Assembly: GCA_027596075.1 (NCBI GenBank)
Contig: JADGJC010000015.1
Span: 131,158 to 195,157, forward strand
Reading direction: 5' to 3'
Source: Rhizophlyctis rosea
Taxonomy: Eukaryota > Chytridiomycota > Chytridiomycetes > Rhizophlyctidales > Rhizophlyctidaceae
DNA: 64,000 bases
Positions 46,001 through 58,067 of the stretch are shown here, piece by piece. The first letter of the stretch is position 1. Every line of letters begins with the position of its first letter. Under the pieces are notes generated by a model. It saw only the letters and a program-made list of their open reading frames with translations, had not been told where the DNA came from and did not search any database. The translations under genes and the position numbers were made by a program.

Positions 46001-48770
46001 ATGAAGAAATTTGGAACATGGCGGACTTTTTCCCGTTTCCGTTCCCTTGGCCCCCGGCTGGTCCACCTAAAGGTTTTACCATCTCCCGCGCTTATGATTT
46101 CAGTGCTGCTGGCTTGTGGGTGAGTTTTCAACCTGTTGTCACTATGTTAATCAGCAGCATCACGAACACTAACTTGGTCTTTACCATACAATTTCAGAAA
46201 AAAATCTATCCCCCGCAAGGCGTTGCGAGAGTGTCCGGCACTCTCATCGGCATCTCAAGTGTTTCGAAAAACGCTACACTGGCACACAATGCACTGGTGG
46301 GTTTGAGTGCACACACTATCACCGCTGGGTTATGAACTCAAATTCACCTCTTGTACCATCAGATGATTGGCTTTGCCCAAAATACGGCGTATAAGGGAAA
46401 TATGGCATTGAGGGCAGATCCAAACTCCGATGCCACTGGATTTGCTGCCGGATATCAATCGGCTTTTGATACGCCTGACTACCAGGTAAATTTCTGCGTA
46501 TATTCATTCCTACTGAAGGAGAATGCTAATATGCACATTATACCTGACGGCTGTAGTGGATCAAAACGATTTTGCAGCTCGATGACCAGAAATTGCTATG
46601 TAGGTTTCGCGATATTGTCTTGATTGCTTGGTGCGCATGAGCTGATCATACCCTTTCGCAATTATCAGCGATGGGTACCTTCCCAGGATATCCGGTGCAA
46701 CAATCCCAATCGTATGGGCTTGTGCAAACTTATGACCCTATGAATTTGGTTTTCAACGAGATCCAGTTCAAGGTAGGGGATATGCATCATGCATGGTGGA
46801 GTATCAACTGCTGGGAGTGTGCTGGCCTGCTATGGCTGGTGCCGGCCCTGCCACCAGGCAAAGCCTGTTGCCACTTCCTCTCCATACTCATTGCTCCTCT
46901 GACATCCATTACAGGGTGATCGAGTGACGGTCAGGGAAGCACTCGAACATGCATGCAAGGTACATGTGGCTATCATTTCAGAGCTATCTTGCGGATTCAA
47001 ATTGATGTTCACCCTATGCCCCAGATCATCGATTTCTTGACGCTCCCACCATGCACTAAAGACTTCCTGGAAGTGTATGTGGAAGACAATCCAGCTTCCA
47101 ACACTGGAAATCTGAAATTCCGATGGGCCCCAAATACTGTGGTATGTACAAAGTCGCTGTCCTCGCACAATACAATGTTTTCTCACGCTGGCGCAAAATA
47201 AAGAATGTAACCTGCCGCCTCGGTGTCGCCAAAGCCATCACGGACTTCCCGGCACCAGTCAAAAACGCCGTCACACTTACCTACACCTCCATCCACACCC
47301 CACAAGCTAAAGCGATGGTGACCATGTGTGTCATTGGCATCATCTTTGAGCTCTTCCTGGCGTTTATGTTCCTATTCAAGTCGGACAAGCAAGTGATCAA
47401 GGCTGCGAGCATCAAAGCTAGCTTGATGATCTTCCTGGGCGCTTGCCTGACGTTATCTAGCGTTATCATGCGCGTTACGGGCCGTACAAGCAATGGGTAA
47501 GTTTCTTGCATGACTCTGAAAATAAGACAAATCCTGTCGACACTGACAACGTCGCTTCCTGCATCCAGATGGTTTCAGTGTTGGGGAACTTGTGAGTACA
47601 TCTACAATAGTGGAAAGCTGTGTAGAATGATGCACGCCCGGGCTAACTTTTCCCCCTGTAAAACGGGCTACCAGACTACGCTTTCGCAACCGGCTTCGGG
47701 CTCGTATTAGGCGCTCTAGCCTTGAAATCCTATCGAATCTCGTACATCTTCAACAGCGCCAAGAAGACCATGGACGCAACATTTACCGACGCAAAGCTCA
47801 TGGCATCGCTATTGGGGATTGTGCTGATTGAGATTGGTCTTTGCATCGCTTTAGAATTTGGTCTGGAGGATTCCTCCACGGTGCGATACCTTAATCTTCC
47901 GGGGTTCAATACCACAATTGAGCAACACGATTGCCCGACCAGTCATAAAGGCGGTGAGGTTACTCTGTACATTGTGAGTGTTTACTGGTTGAGTTCTATG
48001 AGCAGTGCTCCAGGAGGTTTTGACTAACTCATAAATCTAGTGGAACGTTCTGTTGATCATTGTGGCAGCATATTACGCGTTCAAGACTAGGAACGTGGTT
48101 GCGGGTATGTTTGTCATGTTTTCCAAATCCATTGACTTTCCCTTGGTAACCGTTTCTGCGTCATAGCTTTCAATGAAAATGTTTTCACTTCGTCCGCCAT
48201 CTTGCTGATTTCCGGTGAGTTTTTACGGTCTATGCATTATCAGTATGCCCCATACTAATGAAACAACTCCATCAAACAGTCGTCACCATCGTGATTGTCC
48301 CGGTGCTACAACTGATCACATCTTCCGTCGCGATGTAAGCATATCGAGGGACTGTGTAAGCCAACTACACACCAACCTAATATTGCCCCCATGACAGATT
48401 CATGCTTATTGCACTCGGAACCATTATCGCCACGCTACTTAGCACTGCCATCTTTGCAGTTCCAAAGGTCCTCATGGCCTTGGAACTCATCAACGTGGAA
48501 AATGTCACCGAGACACTCTACAAGAGTGCCATGTTAGGAGGACATGCCGCCACGGGCATGGGTAAAGGCGGCGGTATTCATCAGAACAGGACCAAGACAA
48601 GTACCCCGGATGCCATGTCTGCAACGAGCTCGGACACGCGCGCTTCAACCGCAAAACTACCTGGAAACCGCATGATGCCCGTCGGATCAGTCCCCATCGG
48701 ATCCAGTATTGCCCAGAGGCAGGACAGTTTTGATACTGCACGGAAGGGCGATAGTGATAGTGATGTTTGA
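43021..48770 (+). CDS. Class C GPCR with bacterial-type solute-binding ectodomain
   Basis: Thirty-one exons can be joined with every phase consistent, giving about 1202 residues. Signal peptide: MRGALNYL from an 8-codon first exon, then SRTILAFWHIVVFLTTTNA. Residues 30-400 form an extracellular N-terminal region of unknown fold (GCNWGGTPVW, YDG-rich loops). Residues about 400-840 resemble an ABC-type extracellular sugar-binding protein: FKRTGFDVAFD, DKLLYYSGEYYGIPAW, NMTAFTDMAIKL, DIIPFPANYD. Residues about 855-1105 are a class C (GABA-B-like) 7TM domain: IKASLMIFLGACLTLSSVIM, WFQCWG, GFGLVLGALALKSYRISYIF and FNENVFTSSAILL. A Ser/Thr-rich tail follows. Such sugar-binding class C receptors are reported from anaerobic gut fungi; a nutrient-sensing role is inference. 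The first exon and exon 15 donor (45535) are the least certain joins. Unlike other genes here, it lacks the C-to-G skew switch. Confidence 0.88.
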
Positions 48771-49589
48771 AGGGAACGGAGGGATCATTCTCACATTAGA
48801 TATTTTGTAATAACGGCACTATTGAAGAGCTGTTCATATTTATACCCAATATTGACTTAACTATGCCTCATCATGTGCAAATGGCTGTTTCCCCGCTGTT
48901 TGTCAATCAAACCATCCATATCATGATATCACCGATTGAGAGATTGTGGTCGACAGCATACATTAACAAGCTGAAATTTCTTTCACCAATCTCGCGAAAT
49001 GATGTCTTCTTTTGCTGGTGACAAATTTGTACTACATGCATACGAAAAGTTGACGTGAGCTTTGAAGAAGGATCAGTGCAGCGATGAAGTAATCCGTGAA
49101 ACCTCACCCAAGGTGCTATTAACTGTTCATTGGGATACGTTGGGAGTGCAGCATTCTGACTTAATCAGAGACTCCAGAGGTCCGAGACATCTGAACTATC
49201 TGAGACAAGTGCGTCGCTGCGTGGCGACTTTCAAAGAGTGACCACGCATGACCGATTGGTGGTTTCATACCCCTGCCTTTCTTATCGCCCTGTTGGTCTG
49301 CAATAAAACATTGCACAGCGTGGCAAGTACTGTCTATCGGACGTCACAAGTACAGATTCTCTTGTCGTGCGGAACATCACAATGAAGGCAAACGCTTCAG
49401 ATTGGCAGCGTGAAGAGACAGAACACGAAGGCAAACTGCATGTCGATTACTGACGAAACGCCTTTTCCTTTACATTCCAAGCCGAGTGCCTGTTACGACC
49501 ACATGAAGCAACAGAACTTCTACCCGAAAACCCTCCCGGAAATCAATTTCAAATCAGAACGGGAGTATGTCAGTAAGAGACTGCCCACG
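48771..49589. other. Intergenic region
   Basis: It includes the receptor 3' end. No intact gene is seen; the last part may be the eroded 5' portion of the MYND relic. Confidence 0.4.
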
Positions 49590-50110
49590 TCATCGCTGTC
49601 ACGTACGAACATTGCAGCACCCAGCGTTATAAGGACTACATGGACCGTCAAGAGACATTTGGCTTCAACCTGCAAAGGAGGTGTGTACTACACACCGCGT
49701 CAACAAATGATTGCAGTCCCTTTTGACATGCATGTGTTTTCATCCCCCGTAATAGGAGCGATGAAACTGCCGAATACATCTACCACCTGCCCCTAACCTC
49801 GGACGGAAGAAAGATCGAATCATCCATCCTCATCACCGGCAAAGGTGGCGAAAGTCTCAGCTCCCCTCAAATATCAGCTCTCTTTCGAGACAGGCATCGG
49901 TTCTGCTGAGCATGTTTTAAACCCTCACATGCGAATGCCTGTGGTCGCTGCAAAACGGAACGTTACTGCTCCAAGCAATGCCAGGAAAGCCCGCTCAACT
50001 CACAAAAATACTCTGCCATCCGCCAACATCCATCGAATCCATACTGCCTGCCCCACAGACACTTACCGAAAGCCCTCGTCAAACTTGAACGGCGACCCCT
50101 TCGGTTCACC
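49590..50110 (+). pseudogene. Degenerate MYND zinc-finger (SMYD-like) gene
   Basis: One frame reads as protein but is cut by stops at 49724-49726 and 49907-49909. It contains DETAEYIYHLPLTSDGRK, then FRDRHRFC, a TGA, ACFKPSHANACGRC and KTERYCSKQCQ. The cysteine spacing across the TGA is that of a MYND finger (C-x2-C, C-x2-C, YCS-x2-C); the final His and Cys expected after the second half are missing. SMYD-type proteins, where a MYND finger is embedded in a SET methyltransferase, have similar wording, but no SET motif is seen. I read it as a decayed copy. Confidence 0.5.
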
Positions 50111-51174
50111 CGCGTAAAGCGAAAGGGCACAGTTCACGCACGTGGATGTTCAGTTGCGGCCTGAGAGAATTCATGAAATCGGTCTCCGTACCGGGCATGG
50201 GCATCGGAGGGGCGAAAGCGTCTTGGGCATCGATATCTTCCGCAGGGTGATTTCATCAAAGCACGTGCGAAAGAATCACTCAGTTGATGGCTTGCGCACT
50301 TGGGGAGTTGATCTGTAATGGTCAGCTTGACGGTCAATGGACCCCGCATATCAACTGCAGCGCGTTTTCCCTATCAGAATCATGAAGGAGGGGCTGGCAT
50401 TCGCCACGCTACATTGGCCAGATGGATGCAGAGAAGATGGGAGAATAGGTGGGAGGAGGGGCCACGCAGAGGTTTTGTTGACACCCGTGGATGGGTCACA
50501 CTACGTCTTGGACTTGACGTAATATGCAATTCGGGATTGATCGCGCCTTACCCCCGCTGCCTGAATGTCTGCGAATGGTTTGTTGCTGTCAACTCAACCG
50601 TTGGTATCTATTCTCATTTGCGTGCCGTGAAGGATTCGTCTGAAATGGAGGTTACCCCGGGATCGGTTTGCGAGGCTTTGTGGAATGATCGCAAAAAAAT
50701 GTTCCGGTGGAGGAGGTGATCAAAACTCTGGAGGATTGGATCTTGCCTGACAACATGTGGATTGGCATACAGGTTAGGCAGAGTGCGCATTTTGATAGGT
50801 ATGATTAGGAAGTTCAGAATAGTTGCTGTTCTAGAGACGCAGTAACCAGTTTCACTAAGTGCTTCCTATCCTGCCATGATAGTTGGCATTTTGCGTGTAA
50901 TCCCCAAAAGAATCTTGCGCAAATATTGCATTGCCATCGCATTCTGACGCAGAAAACAAATATTCGCTGTGAAGGCAAAATATCATGTAACATGAATGCT
51001 AGTGTGGCTTAGGATTCCTCTATAATGGTCTTTTTCCCAATTAGTATTATTGTTGCCAATCCGACGACCTCTGTCTAGAGCGCACAATCGGTGGCGAAAT
51101 TGAATCTATTCACTCCTGCTCCCAACACATCAAGTCAATAGTATCCACTGAAACTACATATAACGTACTTCCTC
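50111..51174. other. Intergenic region
   Basis: Short open frames on the plus strand near 50318-50720 may be further eroded parts of the MYND relic, but no motif supports this. The last 150 nt should be the 3' UTR of orphan 7TM gene C. Confidence 0.4.
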
Positions 51175-53957
51175 TCAACCTAAAAATCCATTGAACTCCC
51201 TTGCATCCTTAACCCCGCGCTTCACACTACTCCCCAAAATCGGACGCGAAACAGTCCGTACTGTCACCGGCGGCGGAATGCGGGACGCCGATCGTGGCGG
51301 CAATGCTACCGCTTTCGAATCAGGAGTATACTGAGGCGGAGGTGTTGCTAGACGGGGCGGAGATGAGGTGAACGAATATGGTGATGGTGATTCGGCCGGT
51401 GAGCGACGGGATGGAGTAATGGTTAGGGCGGAGTCGGTTGAGGGTCGGGTTTCGCGGGTGTAGTGGAAGGAAGAGGTGGAGGAGCGGTGGGAGAGTGGGG
51501 GTGTGGTGTTGGAGGGAGAGTTCGAGGGAGTGGGTGCGTCGTGGGTGGGTTCTCTGACTGTCGGGTTGGGATATGGGCTCAAGCTGATTGGCGACCTATC
51601 AATATTCCGCATTAAACCCGACCATCTAACCATCCCACCGCCTACCCGACCAAAATCCACATCCCACACCCGCTGATCTATACCCCTCGGCGGCGGACAC
51701 ACCGTCCGTTCCGTCACATCCGTCAAATCCGTCCTATCTATAGTCAGCGAAGCACCAAAACTTTCCCTCTCTCTCGTCGCCACTTCCCGTCCACCCCACC
51801 CGTCGATCCTCCCGTCAAAACCCCATAGAACGCTCTCGATCGCGCGTTTGCCTGTACTAGCGTACCGACGGTGACAGAGGTATGCGTGGAGAGCCCATAC
51901 TGCGGTCGCGAGTAGGGCGTGCAGGGTTCGGAGGGGGAGGAGGAAGTAGATGTATGTTGGAGGAAGGGAATAGAGGAGAGGCGTGTGGTGTGGTAGGATG
52001 CTGGTGACGGAGGGATGGTAATAAGTCGATGAGCGATGATTAGAGCGCAGCAATGCAACACAAACAGCCGCCTACCATATGTACACAACAACAAACCACA
52101 AGGGAATGAAACACGATCGATACAACGTCCACCTCGGTGCAGGCGAGAGACACTCCACCGTCGCACTCGACGAACTCTTCGTCGCAATGGTATTCAACGT
52201 CCCTTCACTTCCAGCTCCACCCACATAAGCACCTCCACTCCCCCTCCTCCCACCCTCCTTCCACTCCCTAACCTCCTTCCTCCCCAACATAGTCCCAACC
52301 CCATCCGGACACCTCCCGACCCAGACCCAACACCTCCAACAACTCAAAACACAAAGTCCAAAACCGACCCCCACAAGCCCCACAAAACTGCCCTGCACCC
52401 ACTCCCACCCCATCGTCGCGGACGGGCGCTCAATCTCCGCGCTACCGTTGATGCCGTCGGCGTCGGTGTCATTGGTGATGTAGCACCCGCCCCAGGGTGC
52501 GCGGCATACGTTGCCGATTATGATGCCGAGGATTGTGAGGATGAGTGTGAGGGGCCAGATTAGGGCGTGGAGGGTGGTGTGGAGGGTTTTGGGGCGGATG
52601 AGGGGGAGGGGTGGAGTTGAGAGGAGGAGAAGGAGGTGGAGGGCTGTGGCGGATGTCCTGTGGTTATCGTACAAGGTTGGAATGGTTTCAATCAGCTTCA
52701 AGTGTGGAAGCGCGGGTGAATGCACTTTCATTCAGCGACGATTGAAAGAGAGATCGACAATAATGATTCCAAAATTTCTGGGTTTTGTCCGTACCATGAG
52801 ACGACTGCTAACTGCGTGAACTGATTCAAATGCGCAATTGAGATGCAGAGCGCATCGGGTGCATTTGGCTGGCCGACGCGATACGCGCAGGTAAAGGATA
52901 ATTGCAATGGAGTTGTCGGTGTCGCGACAAGGTACAGTTTGAACATATTTTGAGTATTAAACATGCAACAAAAAATTCGACGTTGTGCATATTCGATTGG
53001 TCGAATGATATAATGGAAAAATGAAATAAATGAAGTTAGTGTATGCCTTGAGAGACTTGTCGCTTCGAGCATGCATCATGCTCGTCTGGCGTTCGTTCAC
53101 AAATCAAAACGCATCGTCGCCCCTCGTCAAAAAAACTTACCATCAACTCATACACCCCACTCAAAACCCCACAAACCGCCACCCCAACATGACACCCAAC
53201 AGAAACCGGAAACAACATCGGCAACTTCCCACCCCCACCCCGCAAAGTCCCCACCACCGTCGCCCCACCACCATCATTCCGCAACACCAATCCTCCTCCG
53301 TCGCGCGGAATAATGGGCACAAAATCAGTCCTAGTGTTGTCTTGTCCACGCGTGCCGAGCAATATGAGCGACGCGCGCGTCTGGAGCTTGCGGGTGCGCG
53401 TGTGGAGGAGGGTGAGGGTGAGTGTGAGGGCGAGGAGGAGTGTTGTGGTGGAGAGGAGGAGAGTGATGGGGAATATGAGGGATATGGGTGTGGAAAGAGG
53501 GCTGGCGACGTCAAGAGGTGTTGGTGTTGGGGTGGTGGTTGTGGTTGGAATCGGAGGCTGCGACGGTGTTATTGTTGCTGCGGTGATGGTAGGTAACGGG
53601 TCCAAGGAAGTTGGCAAGACGGCAGCAGAAGTTATTATGAGTGGAAGGGTTGTAGAAATCGGTGCTGTCGCTGCGGGTAAGAGCACTTGTGACGTACTGT
53701 CCGCTGTAGGAGTGAGGACCTTGTCAGCTGTTGCTTATCTCTATCACCTCCAAACCCTAACCAGCGCCATTCTTCTCCTCCGACCTTCGTTGTCTCTCTT
53801 CTGCAAAACCATTTTCCTCACCTGCCTCAGCGCTACCGTCCTCCCCTGACCCCGTCGCACCATTCAGTCCATTACTGGGACCCTCGGTCAACGCAATAGT
53901 TTCGACGGTGTTGCCAAGGCTGGTGGATACCGATGGCGATTCGGTCAATGCAGACAT
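51175..53957 (-). CDS. Orphan seven-TM protein C with Ser/Pro-rich tail
   Basis: Five exons fit (53822-53957, 53141-53703, 52795-52868, 52076-52657, 51175-52000), giving 726 residues with matching phases; the intron before the short third exon is 272 nt. The N-terminal 130 residues are Ser/Thr/Pro-rich and extracellular in style. Seven hydrophobic segments follow, for example SLIFPITLLLSTTTLLLALT, FPVSVGCHVGVAVCGVLSG, LIWPLTLILTILGIIIGNVC, CFIPLWFVVVYIW and TYIYFLLPLRTLHALLATAV. A Cys pair around GNVCRAPWGGCYI could form an extracellular disulfide. The C-terminal 210 residues are Ser/Pro-rich and disordered. It shares its plan with orphan 7TM proteins A and B. I cannot assign a receptor class. 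Confidence 0.65.
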
Positions 53958-54907
53958 GGTGACGAAGATAATGAACCTGTTATTGAAACTATGAAGACTG
54001 GAAGAAGGGGAAAAAAGCAAACGGAAGCTGGAGCAAAAAAGGGGTTTCACCTCGAATCCCACCTTCAATATCGCTCATGATCCACCGACCGGAGGCGCAA
54101 AAACACTTGTATCATCTGACCGTGGCCAAAATGGTTTCAGATTGAGGCGCGAACGGAAGTATCCACTGACCGACAAAGCGCGTAGGATAGTTTCACTGAC
54201 ATCCTGTCAAATCCCGACAACGTGGATGTGTGGGGGAGTCTGTGTGGCGGAGTCATGTCTCATTTATCGGATAAACAATCACCGGATCGGGGCCCGATCA
54301 CGATCATGGACTTGCACTACACCGCCTAGCGGCACGGTAATTCATATGGATACCGGTACGCATCCACACAACATGCGCTTCAATACTGATGACGCAATGG
54401 GTGAATATGACAGTCAGCTTTTGCGCATGCAATATCATGGGCTTTAAATGGGAGTTTCAGCCTGTTCCAGTGGGCTGGGTGACGGATACAAACTGGTAAA
54501 CAAGTTTTACCGCCTTTGCACTCAATGTGAAACATGTGCTATATTAACGGGCTGCACCCTTCTCATCGCTCCCTCCACTTTTCCTTCCACCTTTGTCTTC
54601 TACAAACACAAAACCTCCGTGGAAATATGACCAGATATCCCAACGTTTTTGTAAAGGCGCACTCACGACGCTTCTCACCGTTCAACCTTTCACACTACTT
54701 CCCTGTCGGCCGTCACGGCTCGTATGTCGTAGCACAAGCAGCCCGTGGCTCAAAGCATAGTTTGACAGGCGTATTTTTGACCTGCTTATTGGACTGTGCA
54801 AGACTCGAGGGGAAGTACTGAGGTCAAGGTAGGTCATTGAGAATGGCTGCCACCCCTCAAGCAGTCACAACTCGACACCATCCGCACGTCGTGGCCTCGA
54901 TACTGGA
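53958..54907. other. Intergenic region
   Basis: No gene is supported. A GC-rich near-palindrome, GATCGGGGCCCGATCACG, lies near 54285-54302; a similar GATCGGGGTCCGATCACG occurs near 61927-61944. Confidence 0.4.
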
Positions 54908-55012
54908 CTTGAAACGACCTCCGGGTCGCAGTAAAGTGTTGTCGGAGGTCCGACGTCACAACTGACACATCCACAGGACTCTTCGTGAACGAAAGCATCA
55001 AGCGATAAAACT
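54908..55012 (+). repeat. 3'-flank repeat of PWWP paralogue 1
   Basis: About 100 nt starting TTGAAACGACC match 62481-62578, including GTAAAGT, TCGGAGGTCCGACGT and GCGATAAAA blocks. The shared flank shows that the tandem duplication extended past the 3' ends of the two paralogues. The TCGGA..TCCGA core is itself a short inverted repeat. Confidence 0.7.
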
Positions 55013-57650
55013 ACCGATTCGTATTACATACAAGCCCATACTCGCACATTCATGACTATCAATGTCACCGTTCAGCACTATCGCAATTGCCCTCCCACAA
55101 GCAGCTTCGCAACCCACCCCCCGAAAACTCCTACCACGCAACCCCAACGCAACCCCATCATCCTCCTCCGCAACCTGCAAATCCTCCCCACCTTCCCTGA
55201 CACTCGCAACCTTCTCCACCCCACTCGACAACCCCTCACCATCACCACCCTCTCCCCCGTCTCCACCCTCCCCCCACAACCCCTGCCCATCCTCCACAGG
55301 CGAGTACTCCTCCACCGGACTTGTCGGAATATCACACTCTGCAAAACCCGCGTCAATATCAGCATCGAGCGCAATATCCTCGTCCTCCGTCGGGCCCTTC
55401 GGCGGGGTGTAGGGTTCGTCGACGCCGTCATCCGAAGGGTTAATGAATGAAGGGTAACGAAGGCCAAACCGTTCGCGCATGGCTTCGAGTTCGGTGTTGG
55501 AGATGGGTGGGAGGTAGTCGTAGTACGTATGATGGTTTGACGGGATTTGGGGACTGTCGGTTGAGTTCGACTAATGCAGAAAGATGATCAGTTATCAAGA
55601 ATACACTCGACATGCAACATCATGAAGTTCTTGCTTACAGATGTTTCTTCATATCACTTTGCACATCATCATTGTCTTCACCTCCCTTCAGTAAATCCCT
55701 GACCTTCTTCAACTGCTCTTGTGCCCGCCTCCGCAAACCGTACGACACCTCTTCCACACGCTGAGATTCACCAAACTCCGTGTCCACAATCCGCTTCAAC
55801 AGCTACACACAAAAAGTGTCCAAATATTAGATGTCGTTGAAGCAATCTTCAAAACTGCAAGCGTCAGCAATCATTCTACCTTCAAAACCTCCCAATTATT
55901 GACCTGCAACTTCTCGATTGCTATTTATATCCTCATGTGCCTGTTTAAAGTCATCCGGTGATCGATGCATCAAAGAGATAAACTTGTTGAGGTTACGGCA
56001 AGCTTTTTGACGGTCCTGTTCCTGGATGTTCTTCTGCGCGACGGCAACCGCAGCGCTGCAGTGGTGAAAGCACTTGAGTGAAAGGAACACACAGTGAGAA
56101 AACATGCAATGATATCTCACGCCATATTGAACTCTGGTTCGGGCTCAAACAGGTCTAGCTCTTGCATGCCGTCACGCGCTGTTATTGCCTTGGTTGGCGC
56201 AATGGTGCGCTCCGGTGTTAGATCCAAATTCGGAACATTCTGAAACCACGGAGACCAATCAGCAGGGAAATGTCGCTTCCATCCAAACTCCTTCCATTGA
56301 AAATGTCCGCACCAACCTTCTTCACCGTCCGACCATGTTCAACTTTTATTGCAGGACGGGATCTTGATACATACATGTAGCGCTAGGCATTCCAAAAGAA
56401 GTCAGATGGTGAAGAATGTGTATGCTGAATGGGCGCTGCGCGTATACTCTTGACTTAGAGGCCCATCATTTTCACGATATCTCCCCGTCGCATCTTTCTC
56501 GCGTCCTTGCTCCGACTTCACCACAGATCTCGGTTCGGCACAACAACACTACGTCGGACGACCTTTTGCAACCTTTCTTGGTCGGCTGCGGCTATGATTG
56601 TGGCGAGGGTCGGGTCTTCTAGTTCTCGTAACGCTTCAATGAAGCGAGGCGCTTTGCTTCTCTTTGAGAGCTCCTCCTTGTGTTCCTCGAATGGTTTCAG
56701 CGCATCACTTTGGAAAAACCCGCTGCGCAAAGGGATGTCAAAACTTTGCCGATGATGGGTTGATGAGTACACATGACTTACTAATCTCGTGATCCAAAGA
56801 AGAACACCGCAACGGAGTTTCTTGGCTTTCGATGTGACTTTACCTTTTCAGGTAGATCATTTTCAGCGGTCACCTGCAGATTGAAAGTCAGCATCGACTG
56901 TCGGCGATGGTTGAGATTCGAATGTTGAAAACGTACCTTGCCAGGCCACCATGCGTATCCACGCAGTTTTGCCCAAACAAGGTCGCCAGCGTTGTAGACT
57001 TCATTGGCTAATATAGGAGCAGCTACTCGTCTCTTCCCTCTGGTCTTCGTTGCGATTCTGACCTGGATGGCTTCAAGATCAGAATTTGGGAGCTTGATCA
57101 AAGACAAGTGCAGAGTTACATACAGGCGAAACTTTCGGCAAATCCCCATGAACATCCGAATCCCCCAATTCCTCGTCCTCGTCAACAACTCTCCGTTGTG
57201 TCTTACGCGTTGCAACTGCTGCCGCACCACCATTCGTTTTGATTGCGACTGGGCCATTTCGAGGCAAGTCGGCACTTGGGAATGTTATTGTCGGGCTTCC
57301 ACCGCTCGCTATGATGGATGATGAAACTGAGTGGATTGGAAGCATCAACAATTCAGAGAAAAGATCCATACCAGACCCTGCCGTAGCACCAGACGAGTGA
57401 AGTCTCTTCACCCGCTCCTCCCAAGATTGGAGAGGAGTTTCCTTCCGGAAGCGAAGCGGAGCATCCGACGAACCCAAACGCTCAGGAGCACCGTACGCGG
57501 ACGTGATGGTCGGATGCAAATACACTAGTTCCCGCGGCGCGGAACGTTCGGTGTCTGCTGGGGTGGCTGCTACTCCTTCATCGGGTATGTCGAGCTCTTT
57601 GTTGGTGTTTTGGCGTGAGGGAGGAGATGTGTTTGAGGATGAGGGTGATG
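54998..57650 (-). CDS. PWWP domain protein with LEDGF-like helical region, paralogue 1
   Basis: A multi-exon gene; the 5' end is unresolved because the first supported exon opens after an in-frame TAA at 57651-57653. Reading 5' to 3': a Ser/Pro-rich N-terminus, an acidic patch (DEDEELGDSDVHGD), then a PWWP domain with AGDLVWAKLRGYAWWPGKV and VAVFFFGSRDYGFFQ, which binds methylated histone and DNA. Helical segments follow (KPFEEHKEELSKRSKAPRFI), then an IBD/TFIIS-N-like region (AAVAVAQKNIQEQDRQKACR, EVLKLLKRIVDTEFG). The tail is acidic (DDGVDEPYTPPKGPTEDEDI). Supported exons: 56522-56722, 56121-56239, about 55880-56055, 55639-55802 and 54998-55553. Near 55915 a 1-nt slip is needed to pass from FKQAHEDIN to AIEKLQVNNWEVLK. 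A LEDGF/HDGF-type chromatin reader is the best guess. Its paralogue lies 7 kb away. Confidence 0.7.
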
Positions 57651-57733
57651 ATTATGTGTTAGCGGTTGGGAGTGTGGATGAGGATGAGTTTTTGGTGGAG
57701 GAGGCTGAAGGTTTGGGTGTGGGAGCAGACTTT

Positions 57734-58067
57734 TCAAGAGCTGCACAGGACTGTTGATTAGCTTGTTGCACTTTCATGTCGGCGGCAAGTCTGGATGACG
57801 CTGAGAACTGGTGGAGGCCTTACCTTCACCGAAAGTTACCCTACTACTGGCACAATTGAACCCCTTCCCCAAAGTGTATTGGCTCAGCGTGGCCTTATCT
57901 GGTGCGTCAACTTCGAAGGACAGTGCTTTTGAGGTGCTATGGACGCTATTCAGGCAGATATCGGTATGGTCTTTTAGGGAGTTTTGTGCTGATGCCAGAA
58001 TATCGCTTCGTAGTGTTTTGGTGTCGATATTTCCGCGCACCGTCGCTTTCAGACTGAATGAGGGCAT
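57734..58067 (-). CDS. Small protein of unknown function
   Basis: Two exons fit (57824-58067, 57734-57750), giving 86 residues starting MPSFSLKATVRGNIDTKTLR. The single intron has a good GTAAGG donor and CAACAG acceptor, and the protein ends five codons after it. The chain has mixed alpha-beta character without TM segment or signal peptide. At this size I considered the KEOPS subunit Pcc1, but motif agreement is poor. An alternative is that the exon is the 5' part of PWWP paralogue 1, since it lies immediately upstream on the same strand; the in-frame stop argues against this. Confidence 0.4.

Noticed and set aside
52036..52563. Plus-strand frame rich in Pro and Thr opposite orphan 7TM gene C
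   Set aside because: It is antisense to a coding exon and its composition mirrors the C-rich strand; it has no ATG context or domain.
57734..58067. KEOPS subunit Pcc1
   Set aside because: The size fits, but the pattern of conserved positions does not, so it stays an unknown small protein.
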